Positions 54,456 through 63,607 of a stretch of DNA of 64,000 nucleotides are shown one piece after another (position 1 is the first letter of the stretch; the number at the start of each line of letters is the position of its first letter). The notes beneath the pieces are model-generated. The model was not told where the DNA came from. It saw only the letters and a program-made list of their open reading frames with translations, and made no database searches. Source of the DNA: Hyphomicrobiales bacterium (lineage in GTDB: Bacteria; Pseudomonadota; Alphaproteobacteria; Rhizobiales; Beijerinckiaceae); the NCBI GenBank assembly GCA_930633495.1, contig CAKNFJ010000001.1:1795001-1859000 (forward strand). Reading direction: 5' to 3'. Position numbers and translations under genes: made by a program.

Positions 54456-55328
54456 ATGTCCCAGGGCCTGAAGCCGTCGACGGATCTTTCGAACCGGATC
54501 GCACAGATCTACCCCTCCCTGAGCAACGGCCACCGCCGGGCGGCCGATTTCGTGCTGCAGCACCCGCTCGACGTCGCGACGATGACCATCGAGGGGCTGG
54601 CCGAGGGCAGCGGCACCTCCAACGCCACGGTGACGCGTTTCGTCCGCACGCTCGGCTATGGCAGCTATGGCGAGTTCCGCGGCGCGCTTTCGGCGGCGCT
54701 GAAGTTCGCCCATGCCCCGGTCGACAACTTCGCCGGCGCCCGCTCCGCCGCCGGCTCGCCCTTCGCGACCTTCCAGGCGGCCCTCGCCGACCAGGCCGCC
54801 AATCTCCAGGCCGCCCGCGACGGGCTGACCGAGGAAGCCGTGACGCGAGCCGTCGCATTGCTGCTCAAGGCACCGCGCGTCGTGATCGCCGCCTCGGGCG
54901 CAAGCCACCACATCGCATCGTTCCTGGAGGACGGGCTGTCGCTCTATCTCGATGTCGATGTGGCTTTCGCCTCCGCCCGCACCGGGCCGGAACGGGCCGT
55001 CCGCCAGATGATGTCGGCTCGCCCGGACGATCTCGTGGTCGCGATCTCGGTTCCGCGCTATTCGCGCTCGACGCTGGACCTCGCGAACTTCGCCAAGAAG
55101 CGCGGCGCGAAGCTGCTGGCGTTGACGGACAGCCCGACCTCGCCACTCGCACCGATTGCGGACGTCACGCTCTTCGCCCCGGCACGCAGCCACCTCCTGC
55201 CGAATTCGCCGGGTGCCGTCTTTGCCCTGGCGGACGCGCTGATCGCGGCCGTCGCACGCGAGCGCCCCGATGCCGTGGAGGCCCTGAAGGAGCTGAGCGA
55301 AAGCTTGCTTTGGACGTTCCACTACTAA
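54456..55328 (+). CDS. MurR/RpiR-family transcriptional regulator
   Basis: A 290-residue protein: an N-terminal helix-turn-helix (about 1-80; GLAEGSGTSNATVTRFVRTLG) and a C-terminal SIS domain (about 125-265; VVIAASGASHHIA, VVAISVPRYSRST). SIS domains bind phosphosugars in most members, but RpiR-type proteins also control amino-acid and peptide genes. It is divergent from the dipeptide-type transporter and is followed on its own strand by the formamidase-like and M20 genes, so it may control both arms. Confidence 0.92.
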   Translation: MSQGLKPSTDLSNRIAQIYPSLSNGHRRAADFVLQHPLDVATMTIEGLAEGSGTSNATVTRFVRTLGYGSYGEFRGALSAALKFAHAPVDNFAGARSAAGSPFATFQAALADQAANLQAARDGLTEEAVTRAVALLLKAPRVVIAASGASHHIASFLEDGLSLYLDVDVAFASARTGPERAVRQMMSARPDDLVVAISVPRYSRSTLDLANFAKKRGAKLLALTDSPTSPLAPIADVTLFAPARSHLLPNSPGAVFALADALIAAVARERPDAVEALKELSESLLWTFHY

Positions 55329-55497
55329 CGGCCGCTGCATCGGCGCACAGGCCTGCGGCAGCGAAGCTGACGCAAGGCGCCCCTTCGCTGGCGAGTGCTT
55401 CCCATGGACGGGAAGAGCCCCTACCGTCCGCGGCGCGAGGCAGGGCGGTTGGTGCCGCCGGCCAGCGATCGACGACATCCGGCTCAGGAAGGCTTCC

Positions 55498-56430
55498 ATG
55501 GCGCGCCATCACTTCGTTCCGACACGCTATTCGAACGTGATCGGCACCCTGCCGCCGGCTCTGGAGATCGCCAGCGGCGACAGCGTCGTGACCACCACGC
55601 TCGATGCCGCCGGCTTCGGCGGCGATGGCGCGCAGCATGCCCCGCGCGGCAACCCGATGACCGGGCCGTTCTTCATCACAGGCGCGGAGCCGGGCGACGC
55701 GCTGCTCGTCACCATCGAGCGGATGACGCCGAACCGGAAGACCGGCTGGACCTATTCGCCATTGGCGCCCGGCGTGCTCGATCCTGGCATGCTGCACGAG
55801 CTGCCGAAGCGCGAGCGCTACGAATGGGCGATCGACGCCGAGGCCGGCACGGTGAAGCTGCTCGAGCCCTCCGCCCGCATCAAGGACTGGAGCTTTCCGC
55901 TCGCGCCGATGCTCGGCTGTTTCGGTGTCGCGCCCGAGCGCGGACAGGCGATCTCGACCGCGACCAGCGGCGCCTATGGCGGCAATATGGACTACCGGCT
56001 GTTCGGGCCCGGCGCGACCATCGCCTTCCCGGTCTTCGTGGAGGGCGCGCTGTTCTTCCTCGGCGACGGCCATGCCTGCCAGGGCGATGGCGAGATCGCC
56101 GGCACCGGCGTCGAGACCTCGTTCGAGGTCGAATTCTCGGTGAAGCTCATCAAGAAGCTCGGCCTGCGCTGGCCGCGCTGCGAGACCGAAACCGACCTTC
56201 TGGTGATTGCCGCCGGTCGCCCGCTCGACCAGCCGCTGCAATTCGCCACGACGGAATTGCTGCGCTGGGTCGGCGAGGACCTGGGCGTCGATCCGACCGA
56301 GGCGAGCCATCTGCTCGGGCAAGCCGTGCGCTACGACATCGCCAATGTCTTCAACCCCGCCTATTGCGTCGCCGCCCGACTGGAGAAGACCGAGTTGATC
56401 CGACCGATGTCGCTCCTCGCCCGGGCTTGA
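55498..56430 (+). CDS. Acetamidase/formamidase family protein
   Basis: A 310-residue protein of the FmdA/AmdA family, Zn- or metal-dependent amidases acting on short amides such as formamide. Typical segments are GPFFITGAEPGDALLVTIE (about 60-78) and the conserved core PMLGCFGVAPERG, then GNMDYRLFGPGATIAFPVF, and a GDGHACQGDGEIAGTGVE block near 195. AGGAAGG precedes ATG 55498. There is no signal peptide. It lies 43 bp before the M20 gene and is probably co-transcribed with it. The exact amide is unknown. Confidence 0.9.
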   Translation: MARHHFVPTRYSNVIGTLPPALEIASGDSVVTTTLDAAGFGGDGAQHAPRGNPMTGPFFITGAEPGDALLVTIERMTPNRKTGWTYSPLAPGVLDPGMLHELPKRERYEWAIDAEAGTVKLLEPSARIKDWSFPLAPMLGCFGVAPERGQAISTATSGAYGGNMDYRLFGPGATIAFPVFVEGALFFLGDGHACQGDGEIAGTGVETSFEVEFSVKLIKKLGLRWPRCETETDLLVIAAGRPLDQPLQFATTELLRWVGEDLGVDPTEASHLLGQAVRYDIANVFNPAYCVAARLEKTELIRPMSLLARA

Positions 56431-56472
56431 GCTCGTTTCGCATCTTCCGAACACCGACCAAGAAGACCAACT

Positions 56473-57744
56473 ATGTCCGAGAATATCGCCGCCCTGAAGG
56501 CCGAGCTGCTTCAGGCGATCGATCAGCGCCGCGACGAGATCGTCGCGTTGCTGCGCCGCTTCCTGCGCATCAAGAGCGTCAACCCGCCGGGCGATACGCG
56601 CGAGGCCGCGGCCTTCGTGCGCGAACTGCTCGACGCGGCCGGCGTGCCGCATCGCACCGAGGCCTTCGTGCCGGAGATGCCGAACATCATCAGCCGCTGG
56701 GAGGCCGGGAAGCCCGGTCGCCATCTCATGCTGAACGGCCATATGGACATCTTCCCGGTCACCAACGAGAAGCTCTGGGAAGCCGAGATCGTCGATGGCA
56801 GGATCATGGGCCGCGGCGCCTCCGACATGAAGACCGGGACGCTGGCCTCGATCCTGGCTTTCTGCCAGCTCTATCCTCACCGCGAAAAGCTCAACGGCGC
56901 GCTGTCGCTGACCGTGGTCTCGGACGAGCAGTCGGGCGGGCGCTACGGCACCAAGTTCCTGTTCGATGCGTTCGGTGCCGAGATGGAGGCCGATTGCTGC
57001 CTGAACGGCGAGCCGAGCGGCCTCGCCAATCTGCGCTTCACCGAGAAGGGCACGCTGCGCTTCTCGCTCTCGGCGAAGAGCATCGGCGGCCATGGCGGCT
57101 ATGCCCATCGGGCGCGCAACCCGATCGCGGATGTGAGCCGGCTCGTGACCGCGATCTATGACCGCTACCATCTCAAGCTCGCTGAGCTGCCGCCCGAGAT
57201 CGACGCGGTGCTGACCTCGCCAGAGACGATCGCGGCGGCCGATCTCAATCTCGGCAAGGGCGCGGGCGATGTCGCACGCCGCATCACCGTCAATGTCGGT
57301 ATCCTGCAGGGCGGCCAGAAGGCGACGCAGATCCCGACGCATTGCATCGCCCATTTGGACATGCGCATCCCGATCGGCTCCGACCGCGACGCGATCCGCG
57401 CCGATCTCGAAAAGCTCGCACGCGAGGCCGGTTGCGAGATGGTCGTCAACGAGGACCACAGCTATCCGGCGAGCCTGACCGACCCGTTCAGCGAGATGGC
57501 CAACATCCTGCGCGGCAACATCCGCGAGCTGCTCGGCCATGACGCGCCGCCGGTGTCGAGCCTCGGCGGCACCGATACCCGCTACTGGCGCTGGCGCGGC
57601 GTGCCTGCGCTGATCTGCGGCCCATCGCCGATCAGCATGGGCACCGACGAGGAGCACGTCACCATCGACGAGGCCATCGCGGTGATGAAGCTGCATGTCG
57701 CCTGCGCGGTGGATTATCTCGGCTCGACCGGAGCGGTCCAGTAG
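56473..57744 (+). CDS. M20 metallopeptidase/amidohydrolase (ArgE/DapE type) with altered metal site
   Basis: A 423-residue protein. M20 motifs: LNGHMDIFPV with His90 and Asp92, GASDMK with bridging Asp118, DEQSGGRYGT (151-160), and NGEPSG with Glu180. The usual 'DEE' has catalytic Glu followed by metal-ligand Glu; here Glu152 is followed by Gln153. A dimerisation domain (about 190-310) with RITVNVGILQGG is intact. M20 enzymes cleave acyl or peptidyl amide bonds; with Gln153 the second metal may bind weakly or differ. It follows the formamidase-like gene and ends 3 bp from the convergent aldo/keto reductase gene. Confidence 0.9.
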   Translation: MSENIAALKAELLQAIDQRRDEIVALLRRFLRIKSVNPPGDTREAAAFVRELLDAAGVPHRTEAFVPEMPNIISRWEAGKPGRHLMLNGHMDIFPVTNEKLWEAEIVDGRIMGRGASDMKTGTLASILAFCQLYPHREKLNGALSLTVVSDEQSGGRYGTKFLFDAFGAEMEADCCLNGEPSGLANLRFTEKGTLRFSLSAKSIGGHGGYAHRARNPIADVSRLVTAIYDRYHLKLAELPPEIDAVLTSPETIAAADLNLGKGAGDVARRITVNVGILQGGQKATQIPTHCIAHLDMRIPIGSDRDAIRADLEKLAREAGCEMVVNEDHSYPASLTDPFSEMANILRGNIRELLGHDAPPVSSLGGTDTRYWRWRGVPALICGPSPISMGTDEEHVTIDEAIAVMKLHVACAVDYLGSTGAVQ

Positions 57745-57747
57745 CGC

Positions 57748-58800
57748 TCAAGCCTCAGGGACAGGCGCTTCGGCCGCGAGCAGGCCCTTGGCCTTCAGAT
57801 CACGCCAGAGCGCGGCCGGGACCGGCCGCGCGACAAGGTCGAGATTGCGTGCGACCTCCTGCGGCGTCACGGCGCCGAGCACGATCGTCGCCACGGCCGG
57901 ATGGACGGCGCAGAAGGCGAGCGCGGCCTGCGGCAGCGCCACGCCATGGCTGGCGCAGACCGCCTCGATCCGGGCGACGCGCACCAGCACCTCGGGCGGC
58001 GCCGGCTTGTAGTTGTAGAAGGCACCGGGTTTGGCGCCGGTCGCGAGGATGCCGGAGTTGAAGACGCCGGCCAGCATCACGGCGATCTTCTTCTCCAGCG
58101 CCAGCGGCAGGAATTCCGGCAGAGCGCCCTGCTCCAACAGCGAATAACGGCCGGCGAGCATCATCACGTCGAAATCGCCCGTGCGGGCGAAGCGAACGCA
58201 CATCTGCGCCTCGTTGACGCCGACGCCGATCGCCTTGACCGCGCCGGACGCGCGCAGCTTCTCAAGGGCGCGATAGGCGCCGTCCATGGCCTCAGCGAAA
58301 CGCTGCTCCATCCTGTCGCCATGGGTCCAGACGTCGACATCATGGATCAGCAGGATATCGATATGGTCGGTGCCGAGCCGGAGCAGCGACTGCTCGAAGG
58401 AGCGCATTGCGCCATCGTAGGAATAGTCGATCACCGCCGGGTGCGGCAGGCCGCCGGCATAGCCGGAGCCGTCGCGCTTCGGCTCGCCGGCCTGCATCCA
58501 GCGCCCGACCTTGGTCGAGACGATGACGCTCTCGCGCGGCACGCTGCGCAAGGCGGCGCCGATGCGATGCTCGGACAGGCCATGGCCATAGAGCGGCGAG
58601 GTGTCGACAAGGTTGATGCCGGCCGCAAGCGCGGCGCGAACCGTGTCCTGCGCCGTCACCTCGTCGAGATGGCCGTAGAGATCGCCGAGCGGCGCCCCGC
58701 CGAAGCCGATCAGGCTGGGCCGGAGGCCCGCGATCGGCCGTCCGCGCGGAACGGAATCCGAGGCCGGCCCGAATGGGGTGATATCAGCGCCGTTCGTCAT
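57748..58800 (-). CDS. Aldo/keto reductase (L-fucose/D-threo-aldose dehydrogenase type)
   Basis: A 350-residue (beta/alpha)8 oxidoreductase using NAD(P). The catalytic tetrad is visible: Asp66 and Tyr71 in VDTSPLYGHG, Lys97 in VSTKVGR and His153 in LLIHDVD. The FGGAPLGDLYG start and the length resemble D-threo-aldose 1-dehydrogenases and pyridoxal reductase-like AKRs, which oxidise aldoses such as L-fucose. It is the last gene after the PotABCD-type operon on the same strand, 71 bp past the permease stop, so its substrate may come from that transporter. Confidence 0.88.
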   Translation of the reverse strand: MTNGADITPFGPASDSVPRGRPIAGLRPSLIGFGGAPLGDLYGHLDEVTAQDTVRAALAAGINLVDTSPLYGHGLSEHRIGAALRSVPRESVIVSTKVGRWMQAGEPKRDGSGYAGGLPHPAVIDYSYDGAMRSFEQSLLRLGTDHIDILLIHDVDVWTHGDRMEQRFAEAMDGAYRALEKLRASGAVKAIGVGVNEAQMCVRFARTGDFDVMMLAGRYSLLEQGALPEFLPLALEKKIAVMLAGVFNSGILATGAKPGAFYNYKPAPPEVLVRVARIEAVCASHGVALPQAALAFCAVHPAVATIVLGAVTPQEVARNLDLVARPVPAALWRDLKAKGLLAAEAPVPEA

Positions 58801-58871
58801 CGCGGGTCCGCAAGGCAGGAGGGAGCGGCAGAGTTGCGGATCGCCCGAGGGCGCGCAAGCCCGCCCCCGCC

Positions 58872-59687
58872 TCAGGCCCCGACCTTGGCGAGCACGTCGG
58901 CGCGCAGGAAGCGCTCGATGAACAACATGAACAGCACCGAGGGCACGAGCAGGATCAGCGCCGTGATCGAGGCGACCTGATAATTCCCGCCCATCGCCGC
59001 GTTGTAGAGCAGGAGCGGCAAGGTGGTGACCTGCGGCACGCCGACGAAGAAGGTGCCGGTGAACTCGTCGAGCGATTCCAGGAAAACGAAGATACCGCTG
59101 GCGATGATGCCGGGTGCCGCCAAAGGCAGCGTCACCGAGAAGAAGGTCTTGAGGGGCGAGGCCCCGATATTGCGCGCGGCGAGTTCGAGATCCTTGTCGA
59201 CGGCAGCGAAGGCCGCCGCTGCGATCCAGACGGAGTAGACGAGGCCATGCGCGGCATGGACGAGCACCACGGCGAAGACGGTGCCGTTGATGCCGATATT
59301 GTAGAAGACGCGGGCGACGTTGATGTAGATCGCGACCGAGGGAAAGGCCTGCGGCAGCAGGAAAAGCACCATGAAGAAGGCGCGCGCCGGCAGCTTCAAT
59401 CGCGCCAGCGCATAGCCGGCGGGAATCGAGAGCGCGAGCGCGACGAGCACCGTCAGCACCGCGATCCAGACCGAGGTCGCGAGCGAGGCCATGGCGTCGC
59501 CGGTCGGGCGGAAGACCTGCTCCCAGTAGCGCGTGCCGTAGACGACCGGCAGCTTGTAGGGCGTGTACCAGCGCTCGGCGACCGACCAGAGCGCCAGATT
59601 GACCAGCGGCCCGATCAGGAAGAAGGCGAAGGCCGCGAGCGCGAAGGCCGCAAGGACCATGCGCAGGCCGGAGGCGACGCGGATCAT
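58872..59687 (-). CDS. ABC transporter permease (PotC-like)
   Basis: A 271-residue membrane protein with about six helices and the EAA loop ELAARNIGASPLKTFFSVTLPL. ARLKLPARAFFMVLFLLPQAFP opens the central part. It belongs to the spermidine/putrescine, iron(III) and phosphonate-type permease group. Its ATG overlaps the upstream permease stop (ATGA). The two permeases form the heterodimeric channel. The C-terminus is immediately followed by the aldo/keto reductase. Confidence 0.9.
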   Translation of the reverse strand: MIRVASGLRMVLAAFALAAFAFFLIGPLVNLALWSVAERWYTPYKLPVVYGTRYWEQVFRPTGDAMASLATSVWIAVLTVLVALALSIPAGYALARLKLPARAFFMVLFLLPQAFPSVAIYINVARVFYNIGINGTVFAVVLVHAAHGLVYSVWIAAAAFAAVDKDLELAARNIGASPLKTFFSVTLPLAAPGIIASGIFVFLESLDEFTGTFFVGVPQVTTLPLLLYNAAMGGNYQVASITALILLVPSVLFMLFIERFLRADVLAKVGA

Positions 59688-60520
59688 GGCGTGTTCTCCT
59701 TCGCCATGCCCCGTTTGAGGTAGATGATCGCCGCCCCAGCCGAGATCAGATAGGTGATGACGCCGAGCGCATTGGCCGTGGCGTAGTCGCCATAGGCGTT
59801 GATGCGGAAGGCCATGTCGACGGTCAGCATGGTCGGCTGCGAGCCCGCCACCATCATCGGCACCGAGAGCACCGAGAGCATCGTCACGAAGGAGAGGACG
59901 AGCGCGACGAGGAGCTGCGGCATCACCTGCGGCAAAGCGAGTTCGATGAGGACGCGCATGCGCGAGGCGCCAAGATTGCGGCCGGCCTCCAGCGTGGCGC
60001 GATCAAGCGCGGCGAGCGCGCCGGCGAGCAACAGCGCGACGAAAGGCGTCTGCTTCCAGACGAAGGTCGCGATGATGCCGCGCCAGTCGAGGAAGCTCAC
60101 CGCCTGCAACGGCTCCATCAGCCCGAGCGAGACGAAGGTGTTGTTCATCAGGCCGTTCTTGGCGAGGAAGGTGCGCATGCACTGCGCCGCGACGATGAAG
60201 GGGATGAAGAGCGGCCAACGATAGAGCGCCTTCAGCGTGCCGACGATCCAGCGGTTCTCGCCGAGCGTCAGCGTGCCGGCGATGATGATGGCGGCAAGCC
60301 CGGTGAAGAAGCAGGAGGCGAGCACGATGACGACGGTGAAGACGACGTCGCCGGAATAGAGTTCCCAGGCCTTGCCGAAGGCCTGCAGCGAGAAACCGCC
60401 CTCAGGCCCGGTGAAGGCCGAGATCAGCGAGAAGCAGAGCGGATAGAGGAACAGCGCCGCGACGAGCGCGAGACCGGGTGCGATCAGCAGCAAGGCGAGC
60501 TGGCGTTGGGAAAGGGACAT
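59684..60520 (-). CDS. ABC transporter permease (PotB-like)
   Basis: A 278-residue membrane protein with about six helices and the EAA loop LEAGRNLGASRMRVLIELALPQ. It starts with a short cytoplasmic end and a strong first helix (LALLLIAPGLALVAALFLYP). It is partner of the PotC-like permease, with a 4-bp overlap. The 177-bp gap before it, after the binding-protein gene, carries an 83-bp palindromic repeat. Confidence 0.9.
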   Translation of the reverse strand: MSLSQRQLALLLIAPGLALVAALFLYPLCFSLISAFTGPEGGFSLQAFGKAWELYSGDVVFTVVIVLASCFFTGLAAIIIAGTLTLGENRWIVGTLKALYRWPLFIPFIVAAQCMRTFLAKNGLMNNTFVSLGLMEPLQAVSFLDWRGIIATFVWKQTPFVALLLAGALAALDRATLEAGRNLGASRMRVLIELALPQVMPQLLVALVLSFVTMLSVLSVPMMVAGSQPTMLTVDMAFRINAYGDYATANALGVITYLISAGAAIIYLKRGMAKENTP

Positions 60521-60560
60521 TCTCGGTTCCGGCTAACCAATCGCGCTGGGCTGGAAGGGT

Positions 60561-60643
60561 CGTCATGGCCGGGCTTGACCCGGCCATCTCGGAAACCAGA
60601 GCGAGTTGGTCATGAGATCCTCGGGTCAAGCCCGAGGATGACG
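60561..60643. repeat. Dispersed palindromic repeat, 83-bp copy (inverted)
   Basis: 83 bp from CGTCAT to ATGACG; its reverse complement matches 39586-39668 across the full length. Hairpins: ATGGCCGGG...CCCGGCCAT on the left, ACCAG...TTGGT-type centre, ATCCTCGGG...CCCGAGGAT on the right. It lies between binding-protein and permease genes, the same kind of place as the copy at 29121. Confidence 0.9.
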
Positions 60644-60697
60644 GAGGATGTGGCTCGGGATGACACGGCGTTTCCGCGCCATCCCGTCAGGCGAAGC

Positions 60698-61828
60698 TCA
60701 GTTCGCGACCTTCTTCTCGTAGCCCTCGAGGATGTCGTTGAAATAGGGCGCGATCGGGAAGGGCTTGCCGTTCTTGGCGAGCTCGGCCGGCGTCACGTCC
60801 GTGAAGAGCTTGTCCCAGGCGGCCTTGTCGAGCTTGCCTTCGAGGTTCTTGGCGTCGATTCCCGGATACCAGTTGAACTTCTTGACGATGCCGTCGGCCT
60901 GAACCTGCGGCGAGGTCGCGAGCGCGATGAAGGCTTCCGCCAGCTTCTTCTGGGCCGACTTCTCCGGCACGGCGTAATACATCGGCTGGCCGGGCATGCC
61001 GGGCGAGACGAGCTTCAGCTTCATGTTCGGCGGCAGCTTGCCGTCGGCCTGCCAGGAATAGAACATGTCGACCCAGACCGGGCCAATCGCGATCTCGCCG
61101 CGGTTGAGCATGTCGAGCGTGCCGGCATTGCCGGGGGTGATCACGGCGTTCTTGTTGAACTCCTTCAGCTCGGCGAAGGCCTTGTCCCAGTTCGCCTTGG
61201 TGGCGGCGTCATAGGGACCCTTCATCAGCTTGTCGGCGTCGCCGCCGAAGGCATAGACCCAGCCGGCGACGAAGGAGACGCCGGACATGCCGCCCTTGAT
61301 GCCATTATAGCCGAACTGCTTGGGGTTCTTCTTGGCCCAGTCGGCTAGCTCGGCGAAGGTCGCCGGCGGCGTCTTCACCATGTCGGCGTTGTAGGCGAGC
61401 GCGGTCTGCGACTGGAACATCGGGATGACGAAGCCACCGACATCGGTGCCGAGCGCGTTCTTCGCATTGTCGCCGGTCGCGAGCTTCGCCGTGTCGACGT
61501 TGCCGGTGTACTTGTTCAGCAGCCCTTCCTTGACCATCTGGCCGGCGGCCTTCTGGTGGATGACGACCACGTCGAAATCGGTCGAGGCGGCGCCCTTCTG
61601 GGCGTCGAGCTTCTCATAGATCTTCTGCGAGCCGGAATCGCCCGGGCCGGTGCCGACCGAGACGACCTTCACGCCCGGATTGGCCTTCTCGAACATCGGC
61701 CCGAGATAGTCCTTGACGTAGTCGACCATGTTCTGGTCGCCGGCGGAGGCGACGTTGAGGGTCTGCGCGGATAGCGGCGATGCCACGATCAGCGCGGCGA
61801 GCGAGCAGGCAAGCGTGATGATGCGCAT
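60698..61828 (-). CDS. ABC transporter periplasmic binding protein (PotD/Fe3+-type)
   Basis: A 376-residue protein with a signal peptide (cleavage near residue 21, PLSAQ). The mature part is a family 1/PotD-like extracellular binding fold: LNVASAGDQNMVDYVKDYLG at the start, YNADMVKTPPATFAELADWA in the middle, and PMYYAVPEKSAQKKLAEAFI near the end. Ligands in this group include polyamines, iron(III), 2-aminoethylphosphonate and some sugars and acids; nothing here fixes the choice. It is the second gene of the operon. Confidence 0.92.
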   Translation of the reverse strand: MRIITLACSLAALIVASPLSAQTLNVASAGDQNMVDYVKDYLGPMFEKANPGVKVVSVGTGPGDSGSQKIYEKLDAQKGAASTDFDVVVIHQKAAGQMVKEGLLNKYTGNVDTAKLATGDNAKNALGTDVGGFVIPMFQSQTALAYNADMVKTPPATFAELADWAKKNPKQFGYNGIKGGMSGVSFVAGWVYAFGGDADKLMKGPYDAATKANWDKAFAELKEFNKNAVITPGNAGTLDMLNRGEIAIGPVWVDMFYSWQADGKLPPNMKLKLVSPGMPGQPMYYAVPEKSAQKKLAEAFIALATSPQVQADGIVKKFNWYPGIDAKNLEGKLDKAAWDKLFTDVTPAELAKNGKPFPIAPYFNDILEGYEKKVAN

Positions 61829-61843
61829 GTGTCTGACTCCCTG

Positions 61844-62998
61844 TCAGGCGGCGATCCCGGCCTCGGTCGCCGGGAAGATGTGAAGGCGCTGCAGCGGAAT
61901 GCGCAGCCCGACCTTCGTTCCGAGTTCGTGACGGTCGGCATCGTCGACCGTGATCTGGCGGCCGGCGGCTTCGACCTTGTAGCGGTAGATGCCACCGGGA
62001 TAGGCACGCGCGGCGATGGTGCCGGGGACGACGAGATCGCCGCCGGACGCTGCCGCGTCGAGTGCATCGAGGCTCGCGACGTCGTCGCGGAAATAGGCGA
62101 GCGCCTCGCCGGCCGGCAGCGCTGCCGCTTCCCCACCGGCGAGCGTGGCACGGGCGCCCCCGGCGTCGACGGAAGCTCGCCCTTCGCCGCGCTCGACACG
62201 CAGCGGCAGCACGTTCTCGGCGCCCATGAAATTGGCGACGAAGGCGCTGGCCGGGCGGTCATAGACCTCCTCCGGCGTGCCGACCTGCGCGATGTGGCCA
62301 GCTTGCATGATGACAAGCCGGTCGGCCATCGTCATGGCCTCCTCGCGATCATGGGTGACATGGACGGCGGTCAGCCCGAGCCGCTGCTGGATGGCTCGGA
62401 TCTCGTGACGCATCACCATGCGGATCTTGGCGTCGAGATTGGAAAGCGGCTCGTCGAGCAGCAGGATGCCGGGATCGATCGCAAGCGCCCGGCCGAGCGC
62501 GACGCGCTGACGCTGGCCGCCGGACAGCGCCGTGACCTTGCGATCCTCATAGCCGGCAAGGCCGAGGAAATTCAACATCTCGCCGACCTTGGCGGCGATC
62601 TCGGCCTTGGATTTGCCGCGCAGCTTGAGGCCGTAGCCGATATTCTGGAGCACCGTCATGTGCGGCCAGAGCGCGTAGGACTGGAACACCATCGCCATGC
62701 CGCGCTTTTCCGGCGGCAGCCCAGCGACGTCTTTGCCGCCAACCATGATCGAACCGGACTCGACCGGAACGAAGCCCGAGAGCGAGCGCAGCAGCGTGGT
62801 CTTGCCGCAGCCGGAGGAGCCGAGGAGGGCCGTGAAGCTGCCGGGTGCGAAATCCAGATCGATGCCGTGCAGCACGCGCGTGCCGCCATAGGCGACCTTG
62901 AGACCGCGCACGCCAATGGCCGCGCCGCTGCCTGCTCTGGCTTGCGTTTCCGGCTGCAAGGCGCCTACTCCCCCGGTTCTGCTCTTATCGCCTAACAA
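61844..62998 (-). CDS. ABC transporter ATP-binding protein (PotA-like)
   Basis: A 384-residue ATPase with Walker A LLGSSGCGKTT (about 58-68), Q-loop MVFQSYALWPHMTV, signature LSGGQRQRVALGRAL, Walker B ILLLDEPLSNLD, switch His in VTHDREEAM, and a TOBE-like C-terminal domain (about 270-380). Length and layout match PotA/FbpC. The first gene of the operon. The start is uncertain: the frame begins at TTG 62998, and residues 1-25 are not conserved in kind; a GTG further in (VRGLKVAYGG) is possible. GGAAG lies well upstream of the TTG. Confidence 0.9.
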   Translation of the reverse strand: MLGDKSRTGGVGALQPETQARAGSGAAIGVRGLKVAYGGTRVLHGIDLDFAPGSFTALLGSSGCGKTTLLRSLSGFVPVESGSIMVGGKDVAGLPPEKRGMAMVFQSYALWPHMTVLQNIGYGLKLRGKSKAEIAAKVGEMLNFLGLAGYEDRKVTALSGGQRQRVALGRALAIDPGILLLDEPLSNLDAKIRMVMRHEIRAIQQRLGLTAVHVTHDREEAMTMADRLVIMQAGHIAQVGTPEEVYDRPASAFVANFMGAENVLPLRVERGEGRASVDAGGARATLAGGEAAALPAGEALAYFRDDVASLDALDAAASGGDLVVPGTIAARAYPGGIYRYKVEAAGRQITVDDADRHELGTKVGLRIPLQRLHIFPATEAGIAA

Positions 62999-63058
62999 TG
63001 GAATATTTCTTCCACAATCGGCTCAGTTGAAATAAACGTTACGCACGGGGCGCAGTCT

Positions 63059-63598
63059 ATGCAAGAGCTTTGTGAAACTCGGATGACAGCGCGGATTCAT
63101 TCTCTCTGGCTGATGCCGGCGCCTTCCGACGAGGCGCTGCTGGCCGGCATCGTCGGCGACCTGTCGGGCCGTTTCGGTACGCCGCTCTTCACTCCGCATC
63201 TGACATTGCAGGGCGACACCGAGACGACGCCCGAGTTTCTGGAACAGGCGATCGCCGCAGCGGCCGGCGCGGTCGAGGCCTTCGCGGAGCCAGTCTCGCT
63301 CGTCGAAGGGAGCGATGCCTATTTCCGCTCGTTCTATGCCCGCTTCGCCGTCTCGCCGGCCCTGGCGAAACTGAAGCAGGCGCTCGACCCCGAGGGCTTG
63401 GCCAGCTTCATGCCGCATGTCTCGCTGCTCTACGGGCCGGTCGCGGCCGCCGCGAAGGCTGCGGCCATCGCCGAGATCGACACGCGCCTTGCCGGCCATT
63501 CCATTCGCTTCGACCGAATCGGCATCGTGACGTCGGGCCAGGACGTGCCGATCGCGGACTGGCGTGTCGTCGCAAGCGCCGCGCTGCGTTCGGCTTGA
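63059..63598 (+). CDS. 2H phosphoesterase (cyclic phosphodiesterase-like)
   Basis: A 179-residue protein of the 2H superfamily, with two HxT/S motifs: PHLT (His47, Thr49) and PHVS (His120, Ser122). The order and spacing, and the openings TARIHSLWLMPAP and LTLQGDT, fit the cyclic-nucleotide phosphodiesterase group (CPDase). This group opens ADP-ribose 1'',2''-cyclic phosphate or related cyclic ends in RNA repair. A start at ATG 63083 (MTARIH) is equally possible. It stands alone. Confidence 0.82.
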   Translation: MQELCETRMTARIHSLWLMPAPSDEALLAGIVGDLSGRFGTPLFTPHLTLQGDTETTPEFLEQAIAAAAGAVEAFAEPVSLVEGSDAYFRSFYARFAVSPALAKLKQALDPEGLASFMPHVSLLYGPVAAAAKAAAIAEIDTRLAGHSIRFDRIGIVTSGQDVPIADWRVVASAALRSA

Positions 63599-63607
63599 GC
63601 CTTACAG

